64,000 bases of DNA from Cellulomonas sp. URHE0023 (GTDB taxonomy: Bacteria > Actinomycetota > Actinomycetes > Actinomycetales > Cellulomonadaceae), in NCBI RefSeq assembly GCF_000688475.1, contig NZ_JIAN01000006.1, forward strand, positions 496,001-560,000, read 5' to 3'. Positions 47,872-55,966 of the stretch are shown piece after piece. A model generated the notes under the pieces. That model had not been told where the DNA came from, did not search any database, and was given only the letters and a program-made list of their open reading frames with translations. The first letter of the stretch is position 1. Each line of letters opens with the position of its first letter. A program made the translations under genes and the position numbers.

Positions 47872-47990
47872 GCTGACTGGCTCCTGAGATCGAGTTGCGG
47901 GGCGCTCGAGGGCACTGCTGGCGCCGTCGCGACGAACGGTGACCGTCGTCGCCCTGTCGGGTCACGTGCGGTCGGTACCACCATGGTCCC

Positions 47991-48719
47991 ATGACGACGC
48001 GACACGTTGACTCCGATGCCGCAGCGCCCCCGGCAGCCCTGGATCATCGAGCGGTCCTCGGCCACCTCCAGGCCCAGTTCCTGGCGACGATCCCCGCGGT
48101 GGACCCGACGACGCGCGTCCCGTGGTGCGGTCGTTGGCGCGTGAAGGACCTGGTGGTGCACGTGGCCCAGATCCACCACTGGGCTGCGGCACAGGCGAGT
48201 CGCCGGCAGGAGACGCCGCTGGGAGGGGGACCGTTCGTCCTGACCGACCTCTACGCCGCGTGCGCCGCCGAGCTGCGGGACACGCTCGACGAGCTGGGGC
48301 CGGACGCTGTGTCGTGGACTCTCCTGGGCGACGGGCCGGCGTCCTTCTGGCACCGTCGGCAGACCCACGAGACGCTCGTGCACCTGTGGGACCTGCGCAC
48401 GGCCGGCGGGCTCGAGCTCACGGTCGAGACGGCCGTCTGGGCGGACAGCGTCGACGAGGTCGTCACGGTCATGCAGCCCAGGCAGGAGCGCATGGGCCGG
48501 ATGGAGCCGCTGCAGGCACCGGTCGCTCTGCACGCGACCGACGGCGACCGGGCGTGGCTCCTCGGAGGCGGCACGGAACCGGCCGTGCGCGTGCACGGGA
48601 CCGCGAGCGAGCTCGCCCTCCTGCTCTGGGGTCGCCGCACGCCGGACGACCCGGGCCTGCGGGTCGACGGTGACCGTCCAGCGCTCGACGACGCTCTGGG
48701 CCGCTCGCTGACTCCCTGA
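47991..48719 (+). CDS. maleylpyruvate isomerase-like / mycothiol-dependent family protein
   Basis: A 242-residue DinB-fold protein of the MDMPI family: an N-terminal four-helix bundle with His ligands in VVHVAQIHHW and in RRQTHETLVHLWD, and a C-terminal MDMPI_C domain (ELALLLWGRRTPDD). Relatives use mycothiol, the actinobacterial thiol, for isomerisation or detoxification. Substrate unknown. It is divergent from lepA. Confidence 0.85.
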   Translation: MTTRHVDSDAAAPPAALDHRAVLGHLQAQFLATIPAVDPTTRVPWCGRWRVKDLVVHVAQIHHWAAAQASRRQETPLGGGPFVLTDLYAACAAELRDTLDELGPDAVSWTLLGDGPASFWHRRQTHETLVHLWDLRTAGGLELTVETAVWADSVDEVVTVMQPRQERMGRMEPLQAPVALHATDGDRAWLLGGGTEPAVRVHGTASELALLLWGRRTPDDPGLRVDGDRPALDDALGRSLTP

Positions 48720-48729
48720 CGGCGACGGG

Positions 48730-49569
48730 TCAGGCCTCCCGTGTGATCTCCACCGTGACGGACGTCTCCTGCGTGCCGGCACCTGCGAAGATCCCGCGCA
48801 GCGGCGGCACGTCGTCGTAGGAGCGTCCGCGCGCGATCACGACGTGATGGTCGCCCACCATCGCGCGGTTGGTCGGGTCGTACGCGAACCACTCGCCCAC
48901 CCACCACTCGACCCACGCATGGGAGTCGCCGCTCACGGTGCTGCCGATCGCGGCCTCGTCGTCCGGGTGCAGGTAACCCGAGACGTACCGGGCGGGGATG
49001 CCGATCGAACGAAGGGCACCCGAGGTCAGGTGCGCCAGGTCCTGGCAGACCCCGGCGCGCTTGCCCCACGCCTCGGAGGCCGGCGTGTGCACGGTCGTCG
49101 CTCCCGGGATGTACTCGACCTGGTCGCGCAGCGCGTTGCACACGGCCAGCGCAGCCTCGGCCGGCGGCAGGTCGGCCGCGACCCGCCTGGCCAGCTCGAC
49201 GACGTCCTCGGGAGGCGCGGTCGTCGGCGTGTCCGAGAGGAACTCCGCGAGGCGGTCGCGGAGCTCGGCACCGTGCAAGGTCTCCCAGCCCGCGGGGTTG
49301 CGCACCGGCTGCCGCTCGGCCACCTCGACCAGGTGCTCGGCCGTGACGATCATCGACTCGTGCGGGATCAGCACCTCGAACGCGGAGACCGCGGTGCCCC
49401 AGTAGTCCCGGTACTCGGACCATCCCGTGTTCGGGTGCACGTCGATCCTGGACTCGAGCACCGTCTGCCCCAGCTGGGTCAGCGGCGTCATCCGCGCCTC
49501 GTTGTAGGACGCCCGCACCGGGCTGGCGTACTGGAACGTGGACGTGTGCACCACTCGCAGCCGACTCAT
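48730..49569 (-). CDS. transglutaminase-like protease with intact triad
   Basis: A 279-residue bacterial transglutaminase-like protein: N-terminal beta-domain (VHTSTFQYASPVRASYNEARM, then SRIDVHPNTG) and a core with catalytic Cys in KRAGVCQDLAHL, His in GDSHAWVEWW and Asp in FAYDPTN. Such proteins are predicted peptidases or peptide-ligating enzymes. ATG 49569 follows GGAGGA. It is third in the operon after ATP-grasp and alpha-E genes, so it probably processes the product of that ligase. Confidence 0.93.
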   Translation of the reverse strand: MSRLRVVHTSTFQYASPVRASYNEARMTPLTQLGQTVLESRIDVHPNTGWSEYRDYWGTAVSAFEVLIPHESMIVTAEHLVEVAERQPVRNPAGWETLHGAELRDRLAEFLSDTPTTAPPEDVVELARRVAADLPPAEAALAVCNALRDQVEYIPGATTVHTPASEAWGKRAGVCQDLAHLTSGALRSIGIPARYVSGYLHPDDEAAIGSTVSGDSHAWVEWWVGEWFAYDPTNRAMVGDHHVVIARGRSYDDVPPLRGIFAGAGTQETSVTVEITREA

Positions 49570-49600
49570 CGGTCCTCCTCCGGTGCGAATGCTCGGGCGC

Positions 49601-50530
49601 TCACAGTGCCTCACCCACCCAGTTCGTGGCGGAGCCGCTCGGGAAGTACCGGCCCCGGATCGCGTCCGACGCCGCAGAGCACGCTCGTTGCACGCGTTCC
49701 ATCTCCTTGGGCAGCGCGTCGAGCACCTCGATGAGCGGGCGGTACTCGAGATTGGTCCGGACGTAGCCGATGTGCCGTCGCGCATCGTCCACCGTGGCCC
49801 GGTCGGCGGACGGCTCGAGCGCCGCAAGGCACGCCTCGGCCTGGTTCAGCGCGAAGACGATCGAGCGCGGGAACAGCTGGTCGGTCAGCAGGAACCCGGC
49901 GGCGCGCTCGTCGGACGCGGCGCCGCGGTACATCCGCAGGAACGCCTCGTGCGCACCGCACGAGCGCAGCAGGGTGGTCCAGCTCGGTCCGGCGGAGCCC
50001 GCGAGCGCGCGGGTCGTCAGCAGGCGCGCTGTCATGTCGGCACGCTCGATCGAGCGGCCGAGCACCATGAAGTTCCACGTGTCGTCGCGTGACGTGGCCG
50101 AGTCGGTGATCCCCGCGACGACGGCCGCACGCTCCCGCACCCAGGTGAAGTAGTCGTGCGGCCGAGCCGGCCGCATGTGCGACGGCAGCTGGTTCCAGGT
50201 CGCGTTGAGCGACTCCCACAGCTCGGTCGAGATCGTCTCGCGGGCGCGCCTGGCGTTCTCCCGCGCGGAGACCAGCGAGCCGGCGATCGACGACGGCGCG
50301 AAGCGGTCGTACGCCAGCATGTCGAGCACGTACTCCCGGCCGACCAGGACGTGGCTCGGCTCGGCGGGCCGGTCCATGACCGACAGCAGCGACCGGCAGG
50401 CCAGGTCCTCCTCCGCCCAGGGGTCCTCGAGCAGGATCTGCACGTGCACGTCGAGCAGACGTGCCGTGTCGTCCGCCCGCTCGACGTACCGTCCGATCCA
50501 GAAGAGCGACTCCGCGATCCGGCTCAGCAC
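49601..50530 (-). CDS. alpha-E domain protein
   Basis: A 309-residue all-helical protein of the alpha-E family (LSRIAESLFWIGRYVERADDTARLLD at the start; FMVLGRSIERADMTARLL as an internal repeat of the same helix pair). It always accompanies circularly permuted ATP-grasp proteins and is thought to be a partner or carrier subunit. GTG 50530 overlaps the end of the ATP-grasp gene by seven bases. Confidence 0.92.
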   Translation of the reverse strand: MLSRIAESLFWIGRYVERADDTARLLDVHVQILLEDPWAEEDLACRSLLSVMDRPAEPSHVLVGREYVLDMLAYDRFAPSSIAGSLVSARENARRARETISTELWESLNATWNQLPSHMRPARPHDYFTWVRERAAVVAGITDSATSRDDTWNFMVLGRSIERADMTARLLTTRALAGSAGPSWTTLLRSCGAHEAFLRMYRGAASDERAAGFLLTDQLFPRSIVFALNQAEACLAALEPSADRATVDDARRHIGYVRTNLEYRPLIEVLDALPKEMERVQRACSAASDAIRGRYFPSGSATNWVGEAL

Positions 50531-52131
50531 GCGCGACCACCTCCTGGCTCGTTCGACGACGTGGCGGGGAACGACCGTCCCTGCTGCTGCTGCATGACCT
50601 GGGCGCGCACGTCGCTCGGGTTCGAGTCGATCGGCACCGCTTCGTCCTGTGCGACCGACTGGGGAAGGTCGGACCCGTGGCGGACCGCCCGGCGCGGCAC
50701 GGCACCGCCGAGCACCCAGGTGTCCTTGGAGCCGCCGCCCTGCGAGGAGTTGACCACCAGCTCACCCTCCGGCAGCGCGACGCGCGTCAGACCGCCGGGC
50801 AGGACGAACACGGACTCGCCGTCGTTGACCGCGAAGGGCCGCAGGTCGGTGTGCCTGGGCCGGAGCTTGTCGCCGATCAGCGTCGGGATCGTCGAGAGCT
50901 GGACCACCGGCTGCGCGATCCAGCCGCGGGGGTCCTCCCGGAGCCGCACCCGCAGCGCCGCCAGCTCGTGCTGCGACGCCCTCGGACCCACGACCAGCCC
51001 TTTGCCGCCCGACCCGTCGACGGGCTTCACCACGAGCTCGTCGAGCCGGTCGAGCACCTCCTCGAGCGCCTCCGGCTCCTCGAGCCGCCAGGTGTCGACG
51101 TTCCGCAGGATCGGCTCCTCGGACAGGTAGTACCGGATCAGGTCCGGCACGTAGGTGTAGACCAGCTTGTCGTCGGCAACCCCGTTGCCCACCGCGTTGG
51201 CGATCGTGACGGTGCCGTTGCGCGCGCAGGTCATGAGACCAGGGCTGCCGAGGAACGAGTCGCTCCGGAACACGACCGGGTCGAGGTAGTCGTCGTCGAC
51301 CCGGCGGTAGATCACGTCCACGCGGCGTCGACCCTGGGTGGTGCGCATCCAGACCCTGCCGGAGGCGCAGAACAGGTCCCGTCCCTCGACGAGCTCGACG
51401 CCCATCATCCGCGCGAGCAGCGAGTGCTCGTAGTAGGCGCTGTTGAAGACGCCAGGCGTCAGGACGACCACCGTCGGCTCGTCGACGCCGTGCGGCGCTG
51501 CCGCGGTCAGCGCGGCCAGGAGCCGACGCGGGTAGTCGGCGACCGGTCGGATCCGCAGCGCCGCGAACAGCTCGGGGAACGTCTGGGCCATCGCACGCCG
51601 GTTGGACAGCACGTAGCTCACGCCGCTGGGCACCCGCACGTTGTCCTCGAGCACCCGCCAGCCGTCGAGGCTGTCGCGGATCAGGTCGATCCCGGAGACG
51701 TGCACCCGCACCCCGTTGGGCGGCGTGATTCCCCGCGCCGCGCGCAGGAAGTTCGTCGACGACACGACGACCGACCGTGGGATGACGCCGTCGGCGATCG
51801 CGCGCTGCGGGCCGTACACGTCCGCGAGGAACGCCTCGAGCGCACGCACCCGCTGGGCGACACCCGGAGCGACCTGCTCCCACTCGTCACCGGCGACGAC
51901 GCGTGGCACGACGTCGAGCGGGAACGGGCGCTCCTCACCGGCGAAGTCGAACGTCACGCCCTGCGCGAGGTACGAGCGGGCCAACGTCTCGGCGCGGCCG
52001 CGCAGCTCACCTGCGCTCAGCTCGGACAGTGCCGTGTGCACGCCCTTGTAGGCGGCGCGCGAACCGCCGTCGGCGCCGATCATCTCGTCCCAGGCTGCGC
52101 CCGCTGGGTAGTCGTCGAACAGGTCCGCCAT
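50524..52131 (-). CDS. circularly permuted type 2 ATP-grasp protein
   Basis: A 535-residue ATP-dependent carboxylate-amine ligase-like protein. The permuted fold is marked by FDFAGEERPFPLDVVPRV, GIDLIRDSLDGWRVLEDNVR VPSG, GRRRVDVIYRRVDDDYLDP and VKPVDGSGGKGLVVGP, with the acidic/Asn metal ligands retained. It should form peptide-like bonds on an unknown small molecule or peptide. ATG 52131 is supported by TACTGT at leaderless spacing; the longer frame upstream is not conserved. First gene of the ATP-grasp/alpha-E/transglutaminase operon. Confidence 0.93.
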   Translation of the reverse strand: MADLFDDYPAGAAWDEMIGADGGSRAAYKGVHTALSELSAGELRGRAETLARSYLAQGVTFDFAGEERPFPLDVVPRVVAGDEWEQVAPGVAQRVRALEAFLADVYGPQRAIADGVIPRSVVVSSTNFLRAARGITPPNGVRVHVSGIDLIRDSLDGWRVLEDNVRVPSGVSYVLSNRRAMAQTFPELFAALRIRPVADYPRRLLAALTAAAPHGVDEPTVVVLTPGVFNSAYYEHSLLARMMGVELVEGRDLFCASGRVWMRTTQGRRRVDVIYRRVDDDYLDPVVFRSDSFLGSPGLMTCARNGTVTIANAVGNGVADDKLVYTYVPDLIRYYLSEEPILRNVDTWRLEEPEALEEVLDRLDELVVKPVDGSGGKGLVVGPRASQHELAALRVRLREDPRGWIAQPVVQLSTIPTLIGDKLRPRHTDLRPFAVNDGESVFVLPGGLTRVALPEGELVVNSSQGGGSKDTWVLGGAVPRRAVRHGSDLPQSVAQDEAVPIDSNPSDVRAQVMQQQQGRSFPATSSNEPGGGRAC

Positions 52132-52138
52132 GGTGCGG

Positions 52139-52144
52139 ACAGTA
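52139..52144 (-). promoter_or_regulatory. -10 box of leaderless promoter for the ATP-grasp operon
   Basis: TACTGT, seven bases, then ATG 52131 on the minus strand; no Shine-Dalgarno sequence. Confidence 0.5.
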
Positions 52145-52265
52145 TCCGCCCGGTGATAACGGCGCGTTACGCACCGCGGGAGCCGACCAGCGGATCTGTG
52201 AGGCACGGGCTCGCCGCCGCTCGACGCTGCACGGAAACCGCAGAGGCCGCGCGATCCGTGCCCGA

Positions 52266-52271
52266 TAGGTT
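52266..52271 (+). promoter_or_regulatory. -10 box of leaderless promoter for the MazF/PemK-like gene
   Basis: TAGGTT, six bases, then GTG 52278. It is 120 bases from the divergent ATP-grasp promoter. Confidence 0.5.
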
Positions 52272-52277
52272 CTGCGG

Positions 52278-52787
52278 GTGACCCGCGCAACCTGGTGGAC
52301 GGCCCTGCACAGGCTCCTGGGCCGGCTGACCGGCCGCGGGGCGCCGCACCCGACGGCTGCGGCGCCATCGGTCGGGCGCGTGGTCCTGCCCGACCACGGC
52401 GGTGTCGTGCGTCCGGTGTACGCACCGCGGCCCGACGGCGACGCAGACCCTGGCGAGATCGTCTGGGGCTGGGTGCCGTACGAGGAAGACGCCTCCCAGG
52501 GCAAGGACCGACCGGTCCTGGTGATCGCCCGCAACGGCCGCGCGGTGCTCGGCCTGATGCTCACCAGCAAGGACCACACCCGCAACACGGCCAGTGAGGC
52601 TCGCCGCGGCCGCGTCTGGATGGACATCGGTTCGGGGCCGTGGGACGCCAAGCGTCGCCCGAGCGAGATCCGGCTCGACCGGGTGGTCCAGCTGCACCCG
52701 ACCGCGTTCCGCCGGGAGGGTGCCGTGATGGACCGGGCACTGTTCGACCAGGTCGCCGTGGCGCTCCGGCGGTGCAAGGGGTGGTGA
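52278..52787 (+). CDS. lone MazF/PemK-family protein
   Basis: A 169-residue protein. After a basic N-terminus of about 55 residues it has the PemK/MazF barrel: GEIVWGWVPYEED, KDRPVLVIARNG, LGLMLTSKDH and PSEIRLDRVVQLHPTA. MazF proteins cut mRNA, but no antitoxin ORF precedes or follows it, the GEIVWxxxPY...DRPVLVI pattern is conserved in actinobacterial solitary members, and the long basic tail is unusual. It could be a housekeeping member rather than a toxin. Confidence 0.8.
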   Translation: MTRATWWTALHRLLGRLTGRGAPHPTAAAPSVGRVVLPDHGGVVRPVYAPRPDGDADPGEIVWGWVPYEEDASQGKDRPVLVIARNGRAVLGLMLTSKDHTRNTASEARRGRVWMDIGSGPWDAKRRPSEIRLDRVVQLHPTAFRREGAVMDRALFDQVAVALRRCKGW

Positions 52788-52816
52788 GGAGTTTCGGTCT
52801 GGGGGCCTTGGCCTGG

Positions 52817-52822
52817 TAGTAT
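52817..52822 (+). promoter_or_regulatory. probable -10 box of rpsT
   Basis: TAGTAT in a locally A+T-richer tract after the previous stop; a GTGTCCGCC/GGCGGGCAC hairpin (about 52833-52857) follows in the rpsT leader and could take part in S20 autoregulation. Confidence 0.4.
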
Positions 52823-52961
52823 TGCCAGTCGCGTGTCCGCCCGGGTCGGCGGGCACAAGCCCAGTTCCTCTCCGCGGGTGTCCCCACGCCCCAGTCCCGG
52901 AGCTGTGTGCGCCCTCTAGACCTGTCAGATCGCTTCGGCGAACGCACAAGAGAGTCCCTAC

Positions 52962-53222
52962 GTGGCCAACATCAAGTCCCAGATCAAGCGCATCACCACC
53001 AACGAGAAGGCGCGCCTGCGCAACAAGGCGGTGAAGTCCGAGCTCAAGACGCACATCCGCCGCGTCCGTGAGGCCGTCGCCGGTGGCGACAAGGACGCCG
53101 CCAACACGGCGCTCGTCTCCGCCTCGCGCAAGCTCGACAAGGCCGTCTCCAAGGGCGTCATCCACGCCAACCAGGCGGCCAACAAGAAGTCGGCGCTCGC
53201 GAAGTCGGTCGCCGCACTCTGA
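52962..53222 (+). CDS. rpsT: 30S ribosomal protein S20
   Basis: An 86-residue, Lys/Arg/Ala-rich helical protein ([20 protein letters not shown] at the start) that binds 16S rRNA early in 30S assembly. GTG 52962 follows a GAGAG ribosome site. The long leader (about 140 bases) is typical of autoregulated ribosomal-protein genes. Its neighbour holA on the far side is conserved in actinobacteria, but here four genes lie between them. Confidence 0.97.
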   Translation: MANIKSQIKRITTNEKARLRNKAVKSELKTHIRRVREAVAGGDKDAANTALVSASRKLDKAVSKGVIHANQAANKKSALAKSVAAL

Positions 53223-53242
53223 GCCTGCTCTGAGTTTCACGG

Positions 53243-53270
53243 ACGGGGTCGACCTTCGGGTCGGCCCCGT
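53243..53270 (+). terminator. rpsT terminator with TTCG tetraloop
   Basis: A 12-bp stem (ACGGGGTCGACC with GGTCGGCCCCGT, one G-T pair) closed by TTCG, 20 bases after the rpsT stop, followed by TCGTCGT. Confidence 0.85.
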
Positions 53271-53333
53271 TCGTCGTCCCCGGGACCTCGTCGATGCCGC
53301 CGGTCGTCGCGGCCCCGACCGCTGGGGGAAAAG

Positions 53334-53366
53334 CGAAGGCGCCCCCGTTCAGCGGGGACGCCTTCG
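53334..53366 (-). terminator. terminator of the HTH-TPR regulator gene
   Basis: CGAAGGCG and CGCCTTCG form the outer stem and CCCCG/CGGGG the inner stem; on the minus strand a CTTTTCCCCC run follows (53325-53333), so this is an intrinsic terminator 31 bases past the regulator stop. Confidence 0.85.
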
Positions 53367-53396
53367 TGCTGTGCAGATCTGTGCTGTGCGGTCCGG

Positions 53397-54719
53397 TCAG
53401 GCCAGCGACCAGGTCTCCCAGGAGGTCAGCGGCACGGTCGGCCGGAAACCCGCCTCTCGCAGCGCGCGGTCGTACGCCTCGGCGGCACCAGCGTTGTCGC
53501 CGTGGAGCCTGTACCGGTCCCCGAGGTCACGCCACGCCGCCGCGGACTGCCGCGACGCGGACATCATGCCGAGCATGTCGGCCGCCAGGCGGTAGGCGCG
53601 TGCGGATCCCTCCAGGTCACCCCGTGCATGGAGGGTGTCCCCGAGTGCGAGGTGCGCGATGGCGGTCTCGACGCGCGGGGGCTCGCCCAGTCGCGTCAGC
53701 GCAGCGGTCGCGAACTCCTCGGCGGCCGCGACGTCCCCCAGCAGGAGGTGCGCCCGGGAGCGCTCGACGTCGACGCGCGCCATCTCGAGCTCCGAACCCA
53801 GCACCGCGAGGTCAGGTGCCGCACGCTCGATCTGCTCGAGCGCCGCATTCGGTTCCGCCGGCTCGGAGCGCAGCAGGAGCCAGGCGTAGTTGAGCCGCAG
53901 CCGCGGAAGGTCGCGATCCGGCTCGCCCTCGGAGAGGAGCGCGAGTGCGCGCTCGGTGTACCGCTGCGCCAGCTCGTAGTCGCGGCGCTGCTCGGCCACG
54001 AGGGCCGCGTTCCAGTAGACGCTGCCCCGGCCACGCGGCGTCCCGAGCGACTCGGCGAGGCGCACGAGCTCCGCGGCCCGGTGCGTCGCGTAGAGGAGGT
54101 CTCCACGCTCGACGTACGCCCACAGGACCGTCGACGCCAGGCGTAGGTGCCCGTCCGTGCCGGTGAGCTCTGCGCTCTCCAGGTCCGTGAGCGTGTGCTC
54201 ACCGACCTCCACGGCCCGGTGCAGGTCACCAGCCTCGAGGTAGGACGCGACGAGCGCGTTGGCCAGCTTGGCGGACTCCACGTGGTGCGACCGGCTGCGT
54301 GCATCCTCGAGCAGCGGCTCCAGGATCGCGACGGCGGACTCGAGGTCACCGAGACCCTCATGGGCGCGAGCCAGCGTGGTGAGGGCTTCGACGCGGAGCG
54401 CGGGCGAGACGATGTCGAGGTCGAGCGCCTCAAGTCGCCGCTGGGCGCCGGGGGCGTCGCCCTGGGTCAGATCGAGCCGCGCGTAGTCGATCTCGAGCCG
54501 GGTTCGCGCCTCGTTCGGTCCGTCCTCGCCGTGCTTGAGGAACTCGAGGGTTGTGCCCAGTCGGATGGCGAGCACAGCAAGGGCGGAGTCGGTCGGTTCG
54601 CGATGACCCGCCTCGATCAAGGAGATGTAGCTCGGGGAGAACGCGGACCCGGCAAGTGCGGTCTGTGACAGCCCCGCAGCGAGCCGGGCGTCGCGCACCC
54701 GGTCAGCAATCGTGGTCAT
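53397..54719 (-). CDS. XRE-family HTH-TPR transcription regulator (RRNPP-like architecture)
   Basis: A 440-residue regulator. Residues 1-65 are an XRE helix-turn-helix (IADRVRDARLAAGLSQTALA, FSPSYISLIEAGHREPTDSA); the rest is a superhelix of about nine tetratricopeptide repeats (for example EALTTLARAHEGLGDLESAV, VYWNAALVAEQRRDYELAQR, AIAHLALGDTLHARGDLEGS). HTH plus TPR of this size is the layout of Firmicute peptide receptors such as PlcR and Rgg. A 48-codon gene for a secreted peptide lies 90 bases upstream on the same strand, making it a candidate ligand. TACAAT eight bases before ATG 54719 gives the regulator its own promoter. Confidence 0.88.
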   Translation of the reverse strand: MTTIADRVRDARLAAGLSQTALAGSAFSPSYISLIEAGHREPTDSALAVLAIRLGTTLEFLKHGEDGPNEARTRLEIDYARLDLTQGDAPGAQRRLEALDLDIVSPALRVEALTTLARAHEGLGDLESAVAILEPLLEDARSRSHHVESAKLANALVASYLEAGDLHRAVEVGEHTLTDLESAELTGTDGHLRLASTVLWAYVERGDLLYATHRAAELVRLAESLGTPRGRGSVYWNAALVAEQRRDYELAQRYTERALALLSEGEPDRDLPRLRLNYAWLLLRSEPAEPNAALEQIERAAPDLAVLGSELEMARVDVERSRAHLLLGDVAAAEEFATAALTRLGEPPRVETAIAHLALGDTLHARGDLEGSARAYRLAADMLGMMSASRQSAAAWRDLGDRYRLHGDNAGAAEAYDRALREAGFRPTVPLTSWETWSLA

Positions 54720-54727
54720 GGTCAGTC

Positions 54728-54733
54728 ATTGTA
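54728..54733 (-). promoter_or_regulatory. -10 box for the HTH-TPR regulator (near-leaderless)
   Basis: TACAAT (five of six to TATAAT) lies eight bases before ATG 54719, which has no ribosome site. A CACCCC-GTC-GGGGTG palindrome at 54757-54771, just upstream, could be an operator or a terminator of the peptide gene. Confidence 0.5.
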
Positions 54734-54809
54734 TGTGTGACGTTCTCGCGATGCACCACCCCGTCGGGGTGATCAATGGGCAGAGGGGCGCCCGTCGCGG
54801 GTCGCGAGC

Positions 54810-54956
54810 TCAGACGGGGAGCCGGCAGCAGCCCGTGGCGCCCCCGTTGGTGTAGACGATCCCTGAATCGGCAGCGACTGCGGCGGAGGTGCCGGACACA
54901 CCGATCGTGAGGGCGACCGCAACGACGGCCAGGGCGGACTTGAGGGAACGGGACAC
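54810..54956 (-). CDS. small secreted peptide precursor, 48 residues
   Basis: GTG 54956 is preceded by AGGAG at seven bases, an excellent ribosome site. The product starts MSRSLKSALAVVAVALTIGV, a classical signal peptide, with a cleavage site after AAVAA (about residue 29) leaving DSGIVYTNGGATGCCRLPV, 19 residues with a Cys-Cys pair. No known bacteriocin or lantibiotic family is recognised. It lies upstream of, and in the same direction as, the HTH-TPR regulator, so it may be that receptor's signal; a short toxin or structural peptide is the alternative. It is divergent from the EAL gene at 55167. Confidence 0.75.
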   Translation of the reverse strand: MSRSLKSALAVVAVALTIGVSGTSAAVAADSGIVYTNGGATGCCRLPV

Positions 54957-55166
54957 GATGGTTCTCCTGTCAAAAACTCAAGGGGTCAGGTCAACACCAT
55001 GATGACGGATGTCCGCGGACGGGGACTCCTGTATGCCCGTTTCGTGAGGCGATCGGGTGAATCTGGCCGTACTGACACCCGTCCGACCGGGGTCCCACGC
55101 CTGTTCAGGAGAATTCCACCCACCCTTCCTCGTTCATAGGCTCGAACTTGTGATGTCATAGAACGC

Positions 55167-55895
55167 ATGACACCGGACGACGCCGACGGAAGGTTCGCGG
55201 AGCTCGCGGCCGCCGTGGAGGACGCCATCCCCCTGGCTCTTCGCCAGGAGTGGTCGCAGCGCATCGCCCGCGAACCGGTGCTCGTCGCCCGACAGGGGAT
55301 CTTCTCGGAGCACGGCCGACCGTTCGCGTACCAGCTGTCCTTCCGCTCCCCCGATCAGCACACCGCCACGGCGACCACGTGGAACGCGCACCAGCACGAG
55401 CGGGCCACGGCACACGTCCTGGGCGCCACGTTCGGCCGCGTCGACCTCGAGCACGTCGCCCACGGGCGACTGCTGTTCGTCCGCTGCCCCCGCGCGTACC
55501 TGGTCGGCGAGCTCCCCGTGCCGAGCCGACCGGATCGCCTGGTCATCGAGATCAATGACGGTGTGACGATCGATCCGGCCGTGATCGCCGGGGTCCGGCG
55601 CCTGCGCGAGCAAGGCTTCCGCATCGCGGTGCCGTCGTTCGTCAGCAACCCCAACCAGCGACGCCTCCTTCCGCACGCCGACTTCGTCAAGATCGACGTC
55701 CGCGACCTCGACGTCGAGGGGCCGCCGGTGGTCCACCTCGCCCGGTCCTACGGCGCGCTGCTCGTGGCTGAGTTCGTCGAGAGCGCGGACACGCTGCGGC
55801 ACGCGCGCGACCTCGGTTTCACTCTCTTCCAGGGCAACCTGCTGGAGCGAGCCGGCATCCTCGACCGCGCCGGCGCGCCACGCGTGAACCACTAG
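55167..55895 (+). CDS. degenerate EAL-domain protein, first of a tandem pair
   Basis: A 242-residue protein whose fold follows the EAL family (VLVARQGIFSEHGRPFAYQL, LVIEINDGV, HADFVKIDVRD, LLVAEFVES, FTLFQGNLL). The catalytic glutamate of the ELL/EAL motif is Gln (YQLSFR), the metal Asn is Arg (LFVRCP) and the DDF metal pair is PSF, so it cannot hydrolyse cyclic di-GMP; it may bind it or a partner protein. No membrane segment. No ribosome site is obvious before the ATG. 71 bases separate it from its intact-looking paralogue. Confidence 0.82.
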   Translation: MTPDDADGRFAELAAAVEDAIPLALRQEWSQRIAREPVLVARQGIFSEHGRPFAYQLSFRSPDQHTATATTWNAHQHERATAHVLGATFGRVDLEHVAHGRLLFVRCPRAYLVGELPVPSRPDRLVIEINDGVTIDPAVIAGVRRLREQGFRIAVPSFVSNPNQRRLLPHADFVKIDVRDLDVEGPPVVHLARSYGALLVAEFVESADTLRHARDLGFTLFQGNLLERAGILDRAGAPRVNH

Positions 55896-55931
55896 CCGTT
55901 CGGGCCCGTCCTCGTCGACACACCCGGTCAT

Positions 55932-55952
55932 ACCCGATGCGTCCGATCGGGT
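55932..55952. promoter_or_regulatory. palindrome upstream of the second EAL gene
   Basis: ACCCGAT-N7-ATCGGGT is a perfect 7-bp inverted repeat 15 bases before the GTG. The half-site GATCGGGTGA recurs 110 bases upstream of the first EAL gene (near 55051) and once in the ABC-operon promoter region (near 6680, other strand). Confidence 0.45.
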
Positions 55953-55966
55953 GAACGGCGTCATAG

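Noticed and set aside
52788..52961. tRNA or other structured RNA gene in the rpsT leader
   Set aside because: Only one modest hairpin is present; no tRNA arms or conserved RNA motif can be recognised.
54773..54973. A 66-codon minus-strand frame overlapping the small secreted peptide gene
   Set aside because: It lacks a ribosome site and has Pro/Ser-rich noise, whereas the 48-codon frame has AGGAG and a signal peptide.
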